53,247 nt of DNA, from contig NZ_JAULRU010000344.1 of assembly GCF_030518155.1 (NCBI RefSeq), positions 1 to 53,247 on the forward strand. The letters are read 5' to 3'. How positions within the stretch are numbered: the stretch's first letter is position 1; every line of letters starts with the position of its first letter. The notes under the pieces were generated by a model. That model had not been told where the DNA came from, did not search any database, and was given only the letters and a program-made list of their open reading frames with translations. Below are positions 43,288-49,851 of the stretch, one piece after another. Source of the DNA: Gilvimarinus gilvus (GTDB taxonomy: Bacteria; Pseudomonadota; Gammaproteobacteria; Pseudomonadales; Cellvibrionaceae). Both the position numbers and the translations under genes were made by a program.

Positions 43288-44805
43288 TTACGGTGCTGGG
43301 GTCACGTTTGCGGCGAACTGCCCACCGGTTTCCACCCGAAAGCCAGGGTGAAGGGTAATCGACTCGTTCGCATTAAACGTTACGTCTGCCGTGGACGTAA
43401 CGACATAGCTTGGGCCGGCCTCTATCGCGCATGAGGTTTCGGTAACCACTCCCGGCACCGATGCATTCTCCAGCGTAAGAGTTTCCTCGGGCGTGCATCC
43501 CTCGGGTACCACCGTATCCCTGAAGGCTGCAACTTCAAAGCGGACGTTGTTGATCGAACGCACATTGTCCGCCGCATCCGGGTCGGGGTCCGCGATGCCG
43601 CACGGCAACTGATCGTCACAGTCTATATTGGGGGTGGAGAAGAGCGTGACCTCGGGGTTGTAGTAGCTCATCACCGTGCCGAACACCTGGTCGAATCCAT
43701 GTCCGTAAGAGTAGGAAAATACCGGATTGGTGCTGGTGTGGTCGCGATCGTGAGTGCTGCCCATATTGTGGCCCAGCTCATGAGCCAGTGTAAGATCGCT
43801 ACAGAAAGAATATTGGGGGCCGCCGTCAATATAATCGAGACCATCTGACGTTACCGAATAGCCGTAGTCGTCGTCGCCGACGACGGTGCCAGCATTGTTG
43901 AAGCCGTTTACCCAGGCAACTCCACAGCCGCTATGTTCAGGATACTGGTACCGCCTGATTAAGGCGACAAGATCCGCCCCGTAAGTGTTGCGCAAGGTGG
44001 GCAGGTCCGATAGCGATGCCGGTGTCGTAAATGCCGGCGTCAGGGCATACAAAGCGGTTGAATTGCTTTCCGTATCGCTGTAAGCGACTTCTACGGTATG
44101 CACAACACGCAAACGTTGGTAGATTCCGCTATCCTCGTAGGCCTGATTGGCTACCGCGATCAGATAGTCCAGGCGCGCCTGCAGCCCTGCCCCCAACTCG
44201 GTGGCAAGCCCCGTTGAATAGGCCAGAAGTACGTCGATGGTCGCCACGTCTGTGGGCCCGGCATTCTCGTAAACCGGGGTCGACTTTTCGGCACGAGGGT
44301 CTGCCGAACGCGACGAGCGCGCCGGAGGCATCGCTTCGTCATATTCATAGGACAGCACCTCCATGCCAGCGGTCCTGGGGTTTACCAGTTCCTGAACACC
44401 GCTAACGGTGCGCAGTAGGTACTCACCGTCTGGGGTGAGAATGCGCCCGAACACATGTTCTCCGTCATCGGTGATAATCGCTTTGTAGTGTTGCGAGGCG
44501 CCCGCAAGCTGCCCTACCCAGGTCATGGAGCCGCTGGGATTGCGTTTACGCTTCTCGAAATTGAGTATTACAGTCGTTCCGTCCGGCAGTGGCACCCGGA
44601 CTGGGCTCCCCGCGCTCAGAGATGAGCGGGCCAGAGCGCTGTTGTAATTAATGTGCCGCACACCCAGCACCGCTGGCTTGGCAAATTCAGCGCCATTTTT
44701 ACCGGTCACCGGGGAGATAAGGGACGGTATCTCCGGAGGCTGCGCGGCTGCCGGGCCGACAGCCACCCCAAAGACCATAATAGCTGCAAATAATACCTTC
44801 TTCAC
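43288..44805 (-). CDS. Secreted reprolysin-like (M12-type) zinc metalloprotease
   Basis: The protein has 505 residues when started at the GTG at 44805 (after GGTGGAGATTT), which puts the signal peptide (LFAAIMVFGVAVGPAAA) at the N-terminus. A prodomain-like region (about 25-190) precedes the catalytic domain (about 190-430). The zinc site is LAHELGHNMGSTHDRDH, the metzincin HExxHxxGxxH with a following Asp, and YGHGFDQVFGTVMSYY holds the Met-turn. A C-terminal segment (VTFNANESITLHPGFRVETG) resembles adhesion-type tails of secreted enzymes. It is the last ordinary gene before the integron array. A longer frame extends to 44868. Confidence 0.9.
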   Translation of the reverse strand: MKKVLFAAIMVFGVAVGPAAAQPPEIPSLISPVTGKNGAEFAKPAVLGVRHINYNSALARSSLSAGSPVRVPLPDGTTVILNFEKRKRNPSGSMTWVGQLAGASQHYKAIITDDGEHVFGRILTPDGEYLLRTVSGVQELVNPRTAGMEVLSYEYDEAMPPARSSRSADPRAEKSTPVYENAGPTDVATIDVLLAYSTGLATELGAGLQARLDYLIAVANQAYEDSGIYQRLRVVHTVEVAYSDTESNSTALYALTPAFTTPASLSDLPTLRNTYGADLVALIRRYQYPEHSGCGVAWVNGFNNAGTVVGDDDYGYSVTSDGLDYIDGGPQYSFCSDLTLAHELGHNMGSTHDRDHTSTNPVFSYSYGHGFDQVFGTVMSYYNPEVTLFSTPNIDCDDQLPCGIADPDPDAADNVRSINNVRFEVAAFRDTVVPEGCTPEETLTLENASVPGVVTETSCAIEAGPSYVVTSTADVTFNANESITLHPGFRVETGGQFAANVTPAP

Positions 44806-45064
44806 CAAATCTCCACCTCCACCCAACTCTATGGAACCCACCTCCGAAGCAGGGAACCCAACAGACATCTTATTTATCGATTATAGTACTTTGGGGGAGC
44901 ACTTTTTATAACATTATCGACTAACAAATCGTTGTTTGCTACGAAGGGCTCAAAATTGACGATCATGCAGGTATTGAGCTAAAACATGGCGGGATCTAGG
45001 TTGTTGCGTGCTCCCCAACTCCAACTCTGGGACACTCATAGACTCGCGCGACCGGAAACCAACT

Positions 45065-45163
45065 AGCAAGGCTGTTGAAAAACCCCTTGCATGCTCAGCG
45101 AGGCCCGAAGCGTGCAGATGTCGTGCCTTGTCTCGACGGACGGGGTGGTTCCCTTTGCTAGGG
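45065..45163. mobile_element. Truncated copy of the MITE-like element
   Basis: These 99 bases align with the reverse complement of 8888-8984, starting with the terminal repeat (GGCTGTTGAAAAACCCC) and continuing through GACGGAC...GGTGGTTCCCTTTGCTAG. The remaining half and the second terminus are missing. Beyond it begins a ParE-like remnant. The surrounding 44869-45167 stretch has no gene. Confidence 0.8.
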
Positions 45164-45168
45164 AGCCT

Positions 45169-45469
45169 CTGATCAAGTCTCCAGTGGTCTCTGCGCGAGC
45201 CAAAAGCGAATTGAAGGCTATCGCTAAATTTACAGAGACTCGCTGGGGACGAGCGCAACATTTACATTAAGCAGTTTGATGAAGCGTTTCATATGTTTGC
45301 AGACTCGCCCACCATTGGAAAAAACTGTGATTATATTAAGGACGGGTATCATAAATTTCCACAAGGTAGCCGTATAATATTTTATAAGTTCGATCCCGAA
45401 CGACCTCTACAAATTATTCAAATACTTCACAAGAAAATGGATGTAAATTCGATACTTGGTGGCTCATAA
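45169..45469 (+). pseudogene. ParE-family toxin, frameshifted and without start codon
   Basis: One frame reads VVSARAKSELKAIAKFTETR then WGRAQ, and a second, starting at about 45254, reads NIYIKQFDEAFHMFADSPTI and later IIQILHKKMDV. Joined, they give an almost full ParE-type toxin (RelE fold, DNA gyrase poison). A one-base gain or two-base loss near 45253-45260 breaks it. No start codon or antitoxin gene precedes it: the truncated MITE lies there. The TAA stop falls in the TCATAAC core of attC1. It was a plus-strand toxin cassette at the array's distal end. Confidence 0.8.
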
Positions 45470-45505
45470 CGCCTGCTCACCTGCACATACTGCGGTTTGT
45501 TATGT
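45464..45505 (-). other. attC1, deletion derivative (42 bp)
   Basis: Minus strand: begins ACATAACAAA and ends GCGTTATGA. The 3' part GCAGGTGAGCAGGCGTTATG matches the 3' part of attC10 almost exactly. The central loop region present in attC10 is missing, so much of the stem is lost. Confidence 0.7.
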
Positions 45506-45799
45506 TTAAAGTACATTAGTCGACCACCCTGAGGGATCAAACAATACAAACTCTCCATTATTGTTTAAAGACTCCATTAAATTTTTTCCACAATACGGAC
45601 AATGAGTAATTTCAGCAACAAGTGACCACATCACCTCTCCAACCTCTTCAAGGTAGTGATTGTTTTCAAGATCTTTCTCTGTAGCTTCTCTTGAAAAAGT
45701 AACCTGCCAAGTAAATTCCTCTTGAAACGTATCTCGGCTAAATTCAACACGGATTCCAACGGGTTGATTTCTACATTCATGGACGCTGTATTTACCCAT
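45506..45799 (-). CDS. Cassette protein with CPYCG zinc-knuckle motif
   Basis: I do not recognise a family for this 97-residue protein. It is acidic, with SREATEKDLENNHYLEEVGE, then a C-terminal ITHCPYCGKNL and a short tail (FVLFDPSGWST). The I-x-H-C-P-Y-C-G pattern links it to the protein at 42447-42716. It is in the standard cassette orientation (minus). Its stop is followed by attC1. No strong ribosome site precedes the ATG. Function unknown. Confidence 0.65.
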   Translation of the reverse strand: MGKYSVHECRNQPVGIRVEFSRDTFQEEFTWQVTFSREATEKDLENNHYLEEVGEVMWSLVAEITHCPYCGKNLMESLNNNGEFVLFDPSGWSTNVL

Positions 45800-45822
45800 A
45801 AAAAGTTACTCGCATGACCGAA

Positions 45823-45934
45823 ACATAACGGCCGCAATTACCGACCGTAACGTAGTTGGTTGTTTTGCGGTAGCGTAGCGCCAAACCGAAAAACGAGCAA
45901 CGTAGTGAAGTTCCGGTAGATTGCTTTGTTAAAT
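45823..45934 (-). other. attC2 (112 bp)
   Basis: Minus strand: ATTTAACAAAGC at the 5' end, GGCCGTTATGT at the 3' end; the cores match RYYYAAC/GTTRRRY. Long imperfect stem, closely related to attC9 and attC11 (shared TTGTTTTGCGGTAGCGTAGCG on the plus strand, trimmed here to its core TTTTGCGGTAGCGTAGCG). Confidence 0.85.
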
Positions 45935-45981
45935 GCTACATTGTAATCTATGCGCATACCTATACGCATGAGTACACATTG

Positions 45982-46227
45982 ATGCATTCTTTATATGACC
46001 TAAACGCTCCCAAAAAACCAACAAACCTGAGTATAAACAGTGATTTACTCGCCAAGTCACGTAACCTTAATGTGAATTTATCCGCCACTTTAGAGCAGGC
46101 CCTTAAGCAAAAGCTAGCCGAGAAGGGTGCGGAAATCTGGAGACGGGAAAATGCCGCTGCCATAAAAGCTTACAATAGCTTTGTAGAAGAGAACGGCTTA
46201 TTTGCCGACGAATATAGGCCATTCTAA
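45982..46227 (+). CDS. ccdA: CcdA-type antitoxin
   Basis: The 81-residue antitoxin has the CcdA pattern: an N-terminal LYDLNAPKKPTNLSINSDLL (ribbon-helix-helix strand and helix), then SATLEQALKQKLAEKGAEIW. The conserved C-terminal toxin-binding tail is AYNSFVEENGLFADEYRPF. The ATG at 45982 is preferred over a TTG one codon earlier. A perfect palindrome TATGCGCATA (45949-45958) upstream is a likely operator for autorepression. The gene reads against the general direction of the array. Its stop overlaps the toxin start by one base. Confidence 0.92.
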   Translation: MHSLYDLNAPKKPTNLSINSDLLAKSRNLNVNLSATLEQALKQKLAEKGAEIWRRENAAAIKAYNSFVEENGLFADEYRPF

Positions 46228-46544
46228 TGGCTCAGTTTGATGTATACCCGAACTCCAGCAAGACTACAAAAAAGTATTTGCCTTACTTGCTTGATATTCA
46301 AAATCCTTTTCTGAGTGATCTCTCGAGCAGGATCGTAATTCCTCTAGGTCTCAAGACGGCGTTTAAAAATGAAGCCTTAGATAGATTAACCCCCGAAGTG
46401 TCTTTTGAGGACACGCAACTTTTAATCCTAACGCCTCAGTTGTCTTCAGTTCCAGCTTCAATTTTAAATAATCCTATTGGTACCTTATCCCATTTTAGAC
46501 GTGAGATTATTGGTTCGCTCGATTTTGCGATTTCGGGGATTTAG
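46227..46544 (+). CDS. ccdB: CcdB-type gyrase toxin
   Basis: The 105-residue toxin has the CcdB pattern MAQFDVYPNSSKTTKKYLPY, IPLGLKTAFKNEALDRLTP and the essential C-terminal end LDFAISGI. CcdB poisons DNA gyrase by trapping the cleaved complex. It is coupled to ccdA by the TAATG overlap. The stop TAG lies in the border of attC3, so the cassette core provides the end of the gene. It appears intact. Confidence 0.93.
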   Translation: MAQFDVYPNSSKTTKKYLPYLLDIQNPFLSDLSSRIVIPLGLKTAFKNEALDRLTPEVSFEDTQLLILTPQLSSVPASILNNPIGTLSHFRREIIGSLDFAISGI

Positions 46545-46598
46545 CGACCGCGTAAAGCGCGCGAGGTACGAGCGTCGCCTTTGACTCGCTTGTTATGT
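46539..46598 (-). other. attC3 (60 bp)
   Basis: Minus strand: ACATAACAAGCGAG at the 5' end, GGTCGCTAAAT at the 3' end. The 3' core is degenerate (GCTAAAT instead of GTTRRRY). Short site with partial pairing (AAAGGCG/CGCTTT). Confidence 0.6.
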
Positions 46599-46623
46599 GT
46601 ATATATGCTGAGATCGATACACA
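46596..46623. promoter_or_regulatory. Inverted repeat at the vapBC promoter
   Basis: TGTGTAT (46596-46602) and ATACACA (46617-46623) are perfect inverse arms 14 bases apart, just upstream of vapB. VapBC complexes usually bind such palindromes. The left arm overlaps the end of attC3. Confidence 0.5.
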
Positions 46624-46640
46624 TTGATAAGGTTGCGGCC

Positions 46641-46835
46641 ATGCGAACCAATATTGAAATTGACGACAAACTGATGAGTGATGCGCTTAAAGCTACGGGC
46701 CTAAAAACTAAGAAGGAGGCTGTAGAGCAAGGGCTTAAGACCCTGATTAGGCTGAAAAAGCAGGAGGGAATCAAGCGCTTTAGGGGCAAGTTAGAGTGGT
46801 CAGGTGACCTGGACGACATGAGGAGCGCTTCGTGA
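46641..46835 (+). CDS. vapB: VapB-family antitoxin
   Basis: The 64-residue antitoxin has a ribbon-helix-helix start (MRTNIEIDDKLMSDALKATG, then KTKKEAVEQGLKTLI) and a C-terminal toxin-binding segment with the Trp-containing GKLEWSGDLDDMR. This is the VapB type associated with PIN toxins. The ATG at 46641 follows AAGGTTGCGGCC. Its TGA overlaps the GTG of vapC. Orientation is opposite to most of the array. Confidence 0.92.
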   Translation: MRTNIEIDDKLMSDALKATGLKTKKEAVEQGLKTLIRLKKQEGIKRFRGKLEWSGDLDDMRSAS

Positions 46836-47260
46836 TCCTTGTGGATTCCAGCGTCTGGATTGACTACTTCAGTGGCAACGACTCCACAGAGGCCGATTTT
46901 CTCGACCACACCTTGGGCACCCGCGCAGTTGCTATTGGCGACCTGATACTCACTGAGGTACTTCAAGGGTTTAGGCACGAAAAGGACTATAAAGTTGCCA
47001 AGAGTTTGCTGGAGGAACTTACCGTATTTGAGCTTCTCGGGAAAAAGATGGCTATAGAGAGCGCGGATAATTTTCGAAAGCTGCGCAAGAAAGGGATAAC
47101 TATACGAAAAACCGCCGACGTTATCATTGCTTCGTACTGTATTGAGCATAATCTTCCTTTGCTGTTCTCAGGCAAGGATTTCCAACCTTTCGTAGAGCAC
47201 CTGGGCTTGCGTAACGCGGCGGGCACACATAACGAGACTGTAGACCGGCAAAACTTCTAA
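46832..47260 (+). CDS. vapC: VapC-family PIN-domain ribonuclease toxin
   Basis: The 142-residue PIN-domain toxin has acidic catalytic residues in MILVDSSVWIDYF (Asp5), DLILTEVLQGF (Glu) and RKTADVIIASYC (Asp), plus a further Asp in SGKDFQPF. VapC toxins cleave tRNA or rRNA. The GTG start overlaps the vapB stop. The last dozen residues (THNETVDRQNF) are encoded by an attC remnant and following DNA, so the C-terminus is a read-through tail acquired at a deletion junction. The core domain is complete. Confidence 0.9.
   Translation: MILVDSSVWIDYFSGNDSTEADFLDHTLGTRAVAIGDLILTEVLQGFRHEKDYKVAKSLLEELTVFELLGKKMAIESADNFRKLRKKGITIRKTADVIIASYCIEHNLPLLFSGKDFQPFVEHLGLRNAAGTHNETVDRQNF
47227..47244 (-). other. 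attC remnant inside the vapC 3' end
   Basis: ACATAAC-GAGACTGTAGA repeats the plus-strand left edge of attC4 (shared TAACGAGACTGTAGA at 47230-47244 and 47451-47465). The rest of the site is missing, marking a deletion that also truncated the neighbouring gene. Confidence 0.7.
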
Positions 47261-47270
47261 GATTATCCTC

Positions 47271-47438
47271 CTATATAGGGTAAACCTCGTACCAGAGAAT
47301 TTCTTCTGCTTCTGATAGCGAAAGCCCGCACTCGGAAATGGTGCGAGCAATGTACTTAAACACATAATCTTCTATTTCAGTATCTAGAAATAGATCCGAT
47401 AAGGCTCGCCACACTTTAAGTCGATCTTCGGTGCTCAT
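47271..47438 (-). CDS. DUF7079-like protein, C-terminally truncated
   Basis: This 55-residue product starts MSTEDRLKVWRALSDLFLDT and runs to LSLSEAEEILWYEVYPI. The pattern resembles DUF7079-type proteins (about 110 residues), where EILxxEVxP lies mid-protein before an NL motif. Here the frame stops right after it. The missing C-terminus and missing attC 5' half point to a deletion. Standard minus orientation. Likely non-functional; family match is by eye. Confidence 0.55.
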   Translation of the reverse strand: MSTEDRLKVWRALSDLFLDTEIEDYVFKYIARTISECGLSLSEAEEILWYEVYPI

Positions 47439-47447
47439 CCTGATGAT

Positions 47448-47569
47448 GCCTAACGAGACTGTAGAAATACATTTTTGAGATACATACCACTCGGCTGAAA
47501 CGTAGCGAGGAACGAGCGAAGTGTAAGCCGTCCCAGCCACAAAGTGGCGACATAATACGCTTGTTAAGT
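47448..47569 (-). other. attC4 (122 bp)
   Basis: Minus strand: ACTTAACAAGCG at the 5' end, GTCTCGTTAGGC at the 3' end; both cores fit the consensus. Long imperfect palindrome. The stop of the upstream gene lies in the 5' core. Confidence 0.83.
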
Positions 47570-47935
47570 GGGATTGCAGGATGGCAACTGTTTTGGAATA
47601 GGGCTTATGCGATTAGTAACACCGCTTTTGCTACAAATAAGAAAAAGGTTCCCTTTAAGAAAAGCATTGGTGCTTTGATTCGTAACCAGCTCGGTTTCAC
47701 CAGCTGGACTTTTTAACACCGTAGATACACCCGTAGGGGAGCCAATTACTTCCAGCGTATACCCTCCGTCGAGCTCCACTGTTTCCGTAAACTCTGAAGT
47801 GACTTCTACGTTGTACATTTGCGTGGACGCAAATCCTTCACTTTCATATGCGACCAAATAAGTAACATTTTTATTGGCTGAATACGCAGAAAAGCCAGCC
47901 AGCAACACCACTACTGCCATGAGATATTTATACAT
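47564..47935 (-). CDS. Small exported protein of unknown function (cassette)
   Basis: The 123-residue protein has an N-terminal signal peptide (YLMAVVVLLAGFSAYS). A beta-rich mature part follows (VTYLVAYESEGFASTQMYNV, ELDGGYTLEVIGSPTG), with two Cys (ICSKSG, LPSCNPT) that may form a disulfide. No family recognised. The ATG at 47935 follows AAAAGGAGCTTTTTT and fits the signal peptide; in-frame starts upstream would extend it needlessly. Its TAA is part of the attC4 core, and it stands in the normal orientation. Confidence 0.75.
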   Translation of the reverse strand: MYKYLMAVVVLLAGFSAYSANKNVTYLVAYESEGFASTQMYNVEVTSEFTETVELDGGYTLEVIGSPTGVSTVLKSPAGETELVTNQSTNAFLKGNLFLICSKSGVTNRISPIPKQLPSCNPT

Positions 47936-47996
47936 AAAAAAGCTCCTTTTAAAAAATGACATTATCCTGCAAAATAATGAACTGAAGCTGAACCGC

Positions 47997-48092
47997 ACTT
48001 AACGCAGAGCTAAACGGCGCACAAAAGAAGCGGAGCTTTGGGCGTCCAGTGGAGGCCACAGGCCGGAACGGTGTTTTAGCGTTTTGTTATGC
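47997..48092 (-). other. attC5 (96 bp)
   Basis: Minus strand: GCATAACAAAACGC at the 5' end, CTGCGTTAAGT at the 3' end; cores fit RYYYAAC-like/GTTRRRY. Inner arms pair imperfectly. Confidence 0.85.
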
Positions 48093-48103
48093 ATATTACT
48101 TCG

Positions 48104-48586
48104 CTAGTTATAAATAACCATTCGGGAGTATATACCCGGAAAATTATCTGGTAGAGCAACAGCCCCACACGATTTTTCATAAAACTCCGTAGAACTTACC
48201 CAACCTATTATTGCGTAAGCGTACCCCTCCATTTTCATTCCTTCGAAACACTTATTTAGTAAAGCTTTTGCTATTCCCAAATTTCGATAAGCCGACGACA
48301 CACCAATAGGGCCAATCATGCCTTTAGCAGTTCCATCATAGCAAGCAAACCCCACTACATTTTTATTTTTTATTGCAATAAAACAACTAGTAGGATGCCT
48401 ATACAAAGTTGATTCACACTCTTCCACCCATCCTGGGCATATTTCTGTAAAGTTGTGCTCAACAAATTCACAGATTTTGGCTTTATCTATAGCCAACGCT
48501 CTTTGTATGTGTATATTTTCTTTTTCAAATGGAAAATCCTTCGGTAGCTTACTTTCCTTATATAAATCTACGACCATATCAGTCAT
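48104..48586 (-). CDS. GNAT-family N-acetyltransferase
   Basis: The 160-residue protein has a GNAT fold. Motif A is MIGPIGVSSAYRNLGIAKAL (acetyl-CoA pyrophosphate loop region R-x-x-G-I-A), preceded by FIAIKNKNVVGFACYDG and followed by YAYAIIGWVSSTEFYEKSCG. GNAT proteins acetylate amines, antibiotics or proteins. The substrate cannot be read from the sequence. They are frequent cassette cargo. AAGGGAATAGTA precedes the ATG. Standard orientation, followed by attC5. Confidence 0.9.
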   Translation of the reverse strand: MTDMVVDLYKESKLPKDFPFEKENIHIQRALAIDKAKICEFVEHNFTEICPGWVEECESTLYRHPTSCFIAIKNKNVVGFACYDGTAKGMIGPIGVSSAYRNLGIAKALLNKCFEGMKMEGYAYAIIGWVSSTEFYEKSCGAVALPDNFPGIYSRMVIYN

Positions 48587-48613
48587 TACTATTCCCTTAC
48601 TTAAATTTTACTT

Positions 48614-48730
48614 GTGCAACGCCCGTGTATGCAGAGCCAAACCGGGAGCGTAGTGAAGCGCATAAAATGGCCGAAGGCCATGCGCGAAACGAAGCGTAGG
48701 TTTGGCTTCGATATGGCAGATTTGTTATAT
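48614..48730 (-). other. attC6 (117 bp)
   Basis: Minus strand: ATATAACAAATCTGCC at the 5' end, GGGCGTTGCAC at the 3' end. The stem includes AGCCAAACC/GGTTTGGCT and an inner ATGGCC-gaa-GGCCAT hairpin. Confidence 0.85.
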
Positions 48731-48779
48731 TTGCATGCATAGATATGCACATTTGTTATAACAGATCATCTCCCCGAGA

Positions 48780-48807
48780 TTGACAGAAACGCTTGCGTAG
48801 CTACAAT
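48780..48807 (+). promoter_or_regulatory. Promoter of mazEF
   Basis: A consensus -35 TTGACA (48780-48785) and -10 TACAAT (48802-48807) are separated by 16 bases, followed by GTATAC. This independent promoter allows expression although the genes oppose the array direction. Confidence 0.7.
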
Positions 48808-48844
48808 GTATACACACCACTAGATAACCTGAAGTGAGGTTAAT

Positions 48845-49075
48845 ATGACTGCATCTATCGCCAAATGGGGAAATAGCGCAGCCATTCGACTACCCAAGAA
48901 TATACTTGATGCGCTATCTTTGCACATTGGAGATCAAGTGAACATAGTCCAAAGAGGTCGCTCGGTTGTCATAGAGCCATGCAAGCCCTCGCTAGACGAT
49001 TTGCTGGCAAAAGTGACACCCCAAAATCACCACGATGAAGCCTTCATTGACCAAGCCGGGCGTGAGCTCCTATGA
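48845..49075 (+). CDS. mazE: MazE-type antitoxin (AbrB/SpoVT fold)
   Basis: The 76-residue antitoxin starts MTASIAKWGNSAAIRLPKNI, then LSLHIGDQVNIVQRGRSVVI: the swapped-hairpin DNA-binding fold of MazE/PemI. The C-terminal part (DDLLAKVTPQNHHDEAFID) would contact the toxin. GAAGTGAGG gives a ribosome site. The stop overlaps the toxin ATG (ATGA). It has its own near-consensus promoter, at 48780-48807. Confidence 0.92.
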   Translation: MTASIAKWGNSAAIRLPKNILDALSLHIGDQVNIVQRGRSVVIEPCKPSLDDLLAKVTPQNHHDEAFIDQAGRELL

Positions 49076-49407
49076 GCCGAGCTCCAAATGTGGGAGACAT
49101 CGTGATTGTTGACTTTGACCCCCAAGCAGGTCACGAGCAAGCGGGTAAGCGTCCTGCTTTAGTATTAAGCCCAGTAAACTTTAACAATGTTACAGGGTTC
49201 ACTTGGGTCTGCCCTGTAACAAATCAAGAAAAAGGATACCCTTTCGAAGTTAAAGTTAAGGGAACCAAAAAGACAAAAGGCGTCATTCTCACCGACCAAT
49301 TGAAATCACTAGACTGGTCAGCAAGAAACCTTCACAAAGTAGACAAAGTTAACGCTGAATGTTTAACGGAAGTTAAGAGTTTGGTTTCGACCATTTTGGG
49401 AATATAA
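49072..49407 (+). CDS. mazF: MazF-type mRNA interferase toxin
   Basis: The 111-residue toxin has the MazF/PemK pattern: PNVGDIVIVDFDPQAGHEQA, GKRPALVLSPVNFN (catalytic Arg region), CPVTNQEKGYPFEVKV and GVILTDQLKSLDW. The last contains the conserved Ser/Thr-Asp-Q region. MazF cleaves single-stranded mRNA at short motifs. The TAA stop falls in the core ATATAAC of attC7, so the cassette border ends the gene. Appears intact. Confidence 0.93.
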   Translation: MSRAPNVGDIVIVDFDPQAGHEQAGKRPALVLSPVNFNNVTGFTWVCPVTNQEKGYPFEVKVKGTKKTKGVILTDQLKSLDWSARNLHKVDKVNAECLTEVKSLVSTILGI

Positions 49408-49474
49408 CGCCCGTAGCACCGAGTTAAATTGTAGCGAAGCGGAAATTTAATCCGAGTGCCTGCGCTTGTTAGTG
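49402..49474 (-). other. attC7 (73 bp)
   Basis: Minus strand: CACTAACAAGCGCAGGCACTCGG at the 5' end (abridged: TAACAAGCGCAGGCACTCGG), GGGCGTTATAT at the 3' end. Compact stem with AATTT..AAATT-type inner arms. Reverse-strand gene 49447 reads into it. Confidence 0.85.
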
Positions 49475-49752
49475 GCTGAAAAAAATCTCTTACTCCTAGA
49501 CATTAGAAAAACGAATCCCCAAAAAACAATGGAATAGGCAACAATCGCTAGCATATTTCCATATATGGTTGGATAGTGCCAACCTATATCAGCAGAAAAA
49601 TCAAAAAAGGGCTCACCCAGAAACCAAAGTGGGGCATAGTAGCTAAAATAAAAGACCAGTCCACGCAAATCATCCGTCGCGTAGTAGGCGGCTACTGGAA
49701 ATATTAAAAGTAACACCCAAATAATGATTAGCTTCCACATTTCAAAGCTCAC
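49447..49752 (-). CDS. Small multi-helix membrane protein (cassette)
   Basis: The 101-residue hydrophobic protein has three predicted membrane helices (IIIWVLLLIFPVAAYYA, LVFYFSYYAPLWFLG, MLAIVAYSIVFWGFVFLM) and a basic C-terminal tail (SRSKRFF...NKRRHSD). The tail is encoded by attC7 DNA. The GTG at 49752 or an ATG four codons later could be the start; neither has a strong ribosome site. Unknown function; small membrane proteins are common cassette cargo. Confidence 0.65.
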   Translation of the reverse strand: MSFEMWKLIIIWVLLLIFPVAAYYATDDLRGLVFYFSYYAPLWFLGEPFFDFSADIGWHYPTIYGNMLAIVAYSIVFWGFVFLMSRSKRFFSATNKRRHSD

Positions 49753-49851
49753 TAAAAGAATAGCGAGGACATATATGGACGCTCCATAACTGTCCTTTTT
49801 ATTGTTTTTTGCGCCGTATTAACTTTTCCGAAAAGCCTGATCTCTTCGGTT

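Noticed and set aside
49753-49851. A complete attC between the FGE-like and small membrane protein genes
   Set aside because: Only weak core-like traces (GCATTAA, GTTATGG) are present, and the interior pairs poorly.
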